Shown here: one piece after another, positions 60,453 through 64,000 of the stretch
Position numbering within the stretch: the stretch's first letter is position 1
How the letters are laid out: the number at the start of each line of letters is the position of its first letter
Assembly (NCBI RefSeq): GCF_900177045.1
Contig: NZ_LT841358.1
Span: 1,079,396-1,143,395 of the forward strand
Direction: 5' to 3'
Length of the DNA stretch: 64,000 bases
Origin: Candidatus Nitrosotalea okcheonensis
Lineage (GTDB): Archaea; Thermoproteota; Nitrososphaeria; Nitrososphaerales; Nitrosopumilaceae
Translations under genes and position numbers: made by a program
Notes under the pieces: model-generated
Database searches by the model: none
What the model was told of the DNA's origin: nothing
What the model saw: only the letters and a program-made list of their open reading frames with translations

Positions 60453-61307
60453 CTAATTTAATCCAGATTCTTTTTTCTTGGTTACAATCTGATACCCTAT
60501 CTTGTTGATTATAGTTTCAAGCATCATTCTCAGATCACTACCCTTTTCATAGTTCCTAGAGTATGGGCCAACGGTTGTTCTTTTTCCTCTGGCCAATTCA
60601 TACCCCTTGTGGGCCGAGTCTTTTCCAACTATTCCTATGCAATTACCCCCGTAATCTCTCACAGCAGAAAAACATGGAATGTCGCTTGGCCCATCTCCAA
60701 GGTATATCATGTACTCAAAAGGAATTCTTCTATCTACCCGCTTGATTGCATTATTTACTAGGTATGGCTTTTTTCGCAAGTCAGTTCCTGATATTCCCTT
60801 GTTAATTGCATACAAAAATTTGGTCTTTTCAGTAAATGTAACACTTGATTTTATTCCTACGATACTACCATGCATATCTATTGCAAACCTTCCTGCAAAG
60901 ATATCATCAAAATATTTTGAAAGAACACTGCCTTTGATGAGATCCTCCATTCCAGAGGATATGATATAACATTCTAGGCTGATACCTGCTTTAGTAAAAT
61001 CCTTGTTTTGCTTTATCATGGATTTCAATTCTGGAATAAACTCTGGAACTCCTTTGTATGGTTTAACATGCTCTCCAAGTGCAGTTAGTTTTTCATTAGT
61101 ATCTTGTTCAATATGACATGATTTCATTAGTTCAACAATCTCATTCATGTATGCCAAAGGCGGATCCCAGCCTTGAGAAACCATCTTTGATACATTTTCC
61201 CAAAATAACTTCTGTGATAATCCATTATAATCAAGCAAAAACCCTGTAGTATCAGGAGCTAAAGTTTCATCACAGTCACAAATGATTGCAATAGTGTTTT
61301 GGTTCAA
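60453..61307 (-). CDS. HAD-superfamily phosphatase
   Basis: 284 residues. Motif I DCDET (D11, D13), motif II S/T near IISSG, K in motif III, and motif IV GDGPSDIPC are all present, with an alpha-helical cap at ~20-100. Such enzymes dephosphorylate small molecules, often nucleotides or sugars. It is the first gene of the HAD-AbiTii-protease operon; only 10 bp separate it from the AbiTii start. It may be a true component of the system or a housekeeping enzyme picked up with it. Confidence 0.82.
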   Translation of the reverse strand: MNQNTIAIICDCDETLAPDTTGFLLDYNGLSQKLFWENVSKMVSQGWDPPLAYMNEIVELMKSCHIEQDTNEKLTALGEHVKPYKGVPEFIPELKSMIKQNKDFTKAGISLECYIISSGMEDLIKGSVLSKYFDDIFAGRFAIDMHGSIVGIKSSVTFTEKTKFLYAINKGISGTDLRKKPYLVNNAIKRVDRRIPFEYMIYLGDGPSDIPCFSAVRDYGGNCIGIVGKDSAHKGYELARGKRTTVGPYSRNYEKGSDLRMMLETIINKIGYQIVTKKKESGLN

Positions 61308-61452
61308 CGATTCACCTTTTTGTTGTTACAAATGGTTCCTTAAAGGATCTATTTTGAATATTAGGTACAGTATTTTCGATAAAACATACAATTGTGTACG
61401 AACCTGATCAGGCCCAATCTCATTTATTCAATGACGTGGGCGATTCCTGATA

Positions 61453-61866
61453 TCATAATTTATTCAAAACAATCGTTGTGAATTTTTGTACGTTGGTAGA
61501 TATGTCCAAATCAGTTCCCTCTTCCACTACACCTGCACCAAAGTTACCTTTGATGCAGAATAGACTGTTAATGCTTCCTCCCGGATAATCTTGTTGTTTT
61601 CCATAGCATTTATCAGCATTAATGCCTCCCGGCGTCCATTCAGTATATCCCCCACCTGCCTTAGATGCTGCAACAAAATTATCATAGTACTTGCTAGCAT
61701 CATCCGATGAATCGAATTTGTAAACTGCCACAGTTGATGTTGATGCCGTAAAATCTGAACCTATTGTAAAACTCTGAGATAGCCCATCTACAAAACCAGT
61801 TGCATTTTTCTTAAAAGGCGTAACATCATGAATTATCCATTCTGTGCCTATGTCATCCCTTACCAA
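61453..61866 (-). pseudogene. C-terminal fragment of a secreted-type protein, probably split from the TPR frame
   Basis: 137 residues from a TTG that directly follows an in-frame stop, so there is no room for a natural start. The sequence (DIGTEWIIHDVTPFKKNATGF...STVAVYKFDSSDDASKYYDNF...CYGKQQDY) looks like the extracytoplasmic part of a larger protein. The upstream TPR frame ends 14 bp inside it. A one- or two-base indel would join the two. Confidence 0.45.
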
Positions 61867-62140
61867 TTAACGCATCCACATTTCGAGGATCTATTTTTAA
61901 CGCTTCATTATAAAACAAGATTGCTGTTTTAGTTTCACCAAACGTAGCAAGACAAGATCCCTTTCCAATTAACGCATTAACATAATCAGGATTAATTTCC
62001 AATGCATTGTTATAACATACTAAAGCTTCAGAAATTTTACCATATTTTTCAGCTAAAATAGAACCCTTGTTGGAGAGTAATTCGACTGTATTCTCATTCA
62101 ATTTAATAAATTCCTGTTCCAGTCGCATCATTTTTACCAA
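61853..62140 (-). pseudogene. Truncated TPR protein
   Basis: 95 residues with two and a half tetratricopeptide repeats: GKISEALVCYNNALEINPDYVNALIGKGSCLATFGETKTAILFYNEALKIDPRNVDALIGKG. The third repeat breaks off at DALIGKG, right where the reading frame of the next fragment begins. A complete TPR helix pair should follow, so the gene is probably broken. Confidence 0.55.
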
Positions 62141-63153
62141 TTCTTCTAATACGCAACCTTCCAGAATATCCTTTTTCTTTTATTGTTGCCATGACATTCT
62201 TTATATCATAATCCATAGCAACAATATTTTTTTCATCCATATCTATGGCCACAATTTTGCCATTGTGTTTCATTTCTAGACTTTCCTTGAACATATTATA
62301 GACTTCTTCCCCTTCTTTAATTTCTCTTAGAAGTTTATCACCTCTTGTAGGATATGTGAAACATAAGTCATCCGTTACTTGCGGATCGTTTGGTTTTTTC
62401 AATCTTGGAATATTTACAACTCCCATCTTTTCTCCACTTTTCTCGTGTTTTACTCGTTCATTATGACTTTGTAAGATCATTCGTATAATATTCCTACATT
62501 GTTTTATGGATGAAAATATTTGATCGAGCCCTTCCTTATTTACAGTAACTGCTTTTTGTTTTCCTTCGCTGTCTATGTAAGCATAAGCATCATCATGTGT
62601 ATTATCATCTCTACCAAAAAATAATCTGTAGCCATGTTTGTATGCATCATATAGTGCACGATATTCTTGATACGATGTTCCTATTTTTGTCATCTCGCTT
62701 TTGATGTTATCACATGATCTTTGAATGATCCCAGCTGATTTTTGCTCTTGAAGCTCTAATGGTGGATAACCAACAAATTTTGAAACATATGCTATGTTTC
62801 GTTTTCCTATATGAGTATAGAAATCAACAACTTCTGATATGCCATATGATGAAATTTTTTTTAAAAGCCCTAATTTCTCTTCGTTACCATATCAAAAGTA
62901 GATTTGAATGTCAACGCTAGTACAGCAAGATTTTCAGAATACTGACAGAATTTTACAATGAGTTCTAGATTCAATACCTGGATCTGTTTCTCGTGTTCCT
63001 CTTTACTTGAACTAGGATCAACTGAGGTAAGAATTCAATTACTTCCTTCATAGCATCAACCATAAAGAAGAGTCCATCTTCATCATACATAGAATAGAGC
63101 ATTTCTGCTAGAGGAGGAATTTCACCTTCTTGATAAATTTCTATAGGAGGCAA
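62103..63153 (-). pseudogene. Frameshifted gene of the island (at least two frameshifts)
   Basis: Three frames carry one continuous protein: MPPIEIYQEGEIPPLAEML...EFLPQ from 63153; VDPSSSKEEHEKQIQVLNLELIVKFCQYSENLAVLALTFK...FDMVTK in a second frame, ending near 62890; and EEKLGLLKKISSYGISEVVDFY...TSYQEYRALYDAYKHGYRLFFGRDD in a third, to 62103. The breaks are near 63025 and 62890. The product was a helical, soluble protein of ~340 residues of unknown role. Sequencing errors could produce the same picture. Confidence 0.6.
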
Positions 63154-63294
63154 ACTACATTCATTCTAAATCCAACTAATAGCTAATTAAAATTAACACG
63201 TTCACAATTATTTGTGTACGACATTTTATCAACTAATACCAATTTGTACACTTGCAGATCACATGAGGATTTTGAGTTAATTACTAATTGTAAA

Positions 63295-64000
63295 TTATTT
63301 TAATGAAATATCATATTCAAATTGATATGGTTTGAAATTCTCATCATATCCTAATTGAAATACCAACTTTATATTATTTGTACCCTCAGGCACACCTTTG
63401 AATAGAATCGATCCACTCTTTGTAACACCAGGATAGATTTGTGTAAGCGTATCCAAAGAACCACCATAAGTTGTATCGTACTGGTTTCCTGCACTATCCA
63501 ATATAGCCATGGCAGTTGGTACAAAATCATCTGCTTCAGTTCCATAATTTTTCACTTGTAGATCTATTCTAAAGTCAGTCTCTTTTGTTCCAAGTTGATT
63601 CGTTACAAATTGTCCCGCATCAATCACAGATACTTCAAAATGCCCTTTTGAGATTTTTTGATTAACTTTTACAGCATTTTTAGAAAAATCTTGATCTTGT
63701 ATTTGTTGAATAGCTTGTGGACTTAATGTCATCAATCCAAATATTGACGTGCTAATCTTTTCGAATGTTAGATCATTTGTTTTAAAGGACAGATAAACAG
63801 TACCATAGCCAGAACTTCCTTGTTTTATTTGGTTAGAAGGTATTTCCCAGACATAAGCAAGTGTATTCTTCCCACTTATGAGATAGCTGTATTGCTTGAA
63901 ATCATCTTTACTAACATTTACAGTTCCAGTGTAAACTGTTTCATTATTTGAATTAACAATAGATACAATTCCTATACCATCTGATGAAATGTAGTTATTC
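63295..64000 (-). CDS. Extracytoplasmic Ig-like (DUF4352-like) protein, C-terminal part, truncated by window edge
   Basis: The frame is open from 63295 to the last base of the window, so the ATG at 63735 is internal and the start lies outside. About 235 residues are visible, beta-rich. KGHFEVSVIDAGQFVTNQLGTKETDFRIDLQVKNYGTEADDFVPTAMAILDSAGNQYDT...PGVTKSGSILFKGVPEGTNNIKLVFQ follows the DUF4352 pattern. Probably secreted or membrane anchored at the unseen N-terminus. Confidence 0.6.
   Translation of the reverse strand, partial: NNYISSDGIGIVSIVNSNNETVYTGTVNVSKDDFKQYSYLISGKNTLAYVWEIPSNQIKQGSSGYGTVYLSFKTNDLTFEKISTSIFGLMTLSPQAIQQIQDQDFSKNAVKVNQKISKGHFEVSVIDAGQFVTNQLGTKETDFRIDLQVKNYGTEADDFVPTAMAILDSAGNQYDTTYGGSLDTLTQIYPGVTKSGSILFKGVPEGTNNIKLVFQLGYDENFKPYQFEYDISLK

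Noticed and set aside
61402-61411. CCTGATCAGG palindrome upstream of the HAD operon
   Set aside because: A single 10-bp palindrome, with no TATA relation and no second copy; expected by chance in this length.
1-64000. CRISPR arrays, rRNA operon, insertion sequences, replication origin
   Set aside because: No regularly spaced repeats, rRNA signatures, transposase frames with terminal repeats or Cdc6-linked repeat clusters were seen.

Overview
The window is a low-GC archaeal chromosome segment from a Nitrososphaerota (Thaumarchaeota) genome, most likely a mesophilic ammonia-oxidising lineage. The evidence is a eukaryote-type topoisomerase IB C-terminus at the left edge, both topoisomerase VI subunits, archaeal aIF1A/aIF2-beta/Rio1, ribosomal proteins L21e/S30e/S17e, RNA polymerase subunit F, a TFE-beta/RPC34-type factor, fibrillarin plus Nop5, an HMf-type histone, a secreted protein ending in a PEFG-type anchor, and many short lineage-type hypotheticals. 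Promoters look archaeal (TATA boxes about 25 bp from starts). I cannot assign genus or species from the sequence alone.

Layout. (1) 1-2.9 kb: end of topoisomerase IB, then an elongator tRNA-Met with a noncanonical intron. An exact 19-bp copy of its 3' end lies 2.35 kb downstream and an imperfect copy lies between them. This marks a decayed integration region with an integrase-like remnant, a two-gene small-ORF operon and a HEPN/MNT pair, each operon preceded by palindromic operators. (2) 3.1-13.9 kb: mixed core genes, then the convergent block methyltransferase-rsmA-DUF655-rpoF-rpl21e and radA. (3) 13.9-14.7 kb: a protein-free stretch with two strong stem structures, one with a well-placed TATA box, i.e. 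a candidate small RNA. (4) 14.7-24.9 kb: rps30e (GTG start), a radical-SAM protein, pyrK-pyrD, nop5-flpA, rnhB, an Lrp-GAF regulator with two operator palindromes, trm1, rlmE-like, TFE-beta. (5) 25-33.6 kb: OLD-family ATPase, large secreted Ig-repeat protein, apt-mtnP, TrmB-like regulator, ubiX, membrane-anchored Hsp20. (6) 33.6-39.1 kb: the minus-strand translation/topology operon aIF2-beta, DUF424, aIF1A, rio1, KH, top6B, top6A. (7) 39.3-51.7 kb: two histidine kinases (PAS type and DUF3068 type), small regulators and zinc ribbons, DUF373, uppS, Nudix, pyrF, purA. (8) 51.7-55.1 kb: tRNA-modification cluster (Sua5, THUMP, a MoaD/ThiS-Cgi121 fusion), S17e, TatD, histone, tRNA-Cys. (9) 55.1-64 kb: an accessory island on the minus strand starting at the tRNA-Cys 3' end.

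The island is the most interesting part. It carries an overlapping operon of a HAD-type phosphatase, a full-length AbiTii-domain protein and a cytosolic trypsin-like protease with intact H-D-S residues; I propose this as a candidate defence system. Next to it is a winged-helix-like 481-residue protein coupled to a small Fic/Doc protein whose catalytic His is Gln. At least one upstream gene is broken by two frameshifts, and an apparent TPR gene is truncated, so the island is partly decaying.
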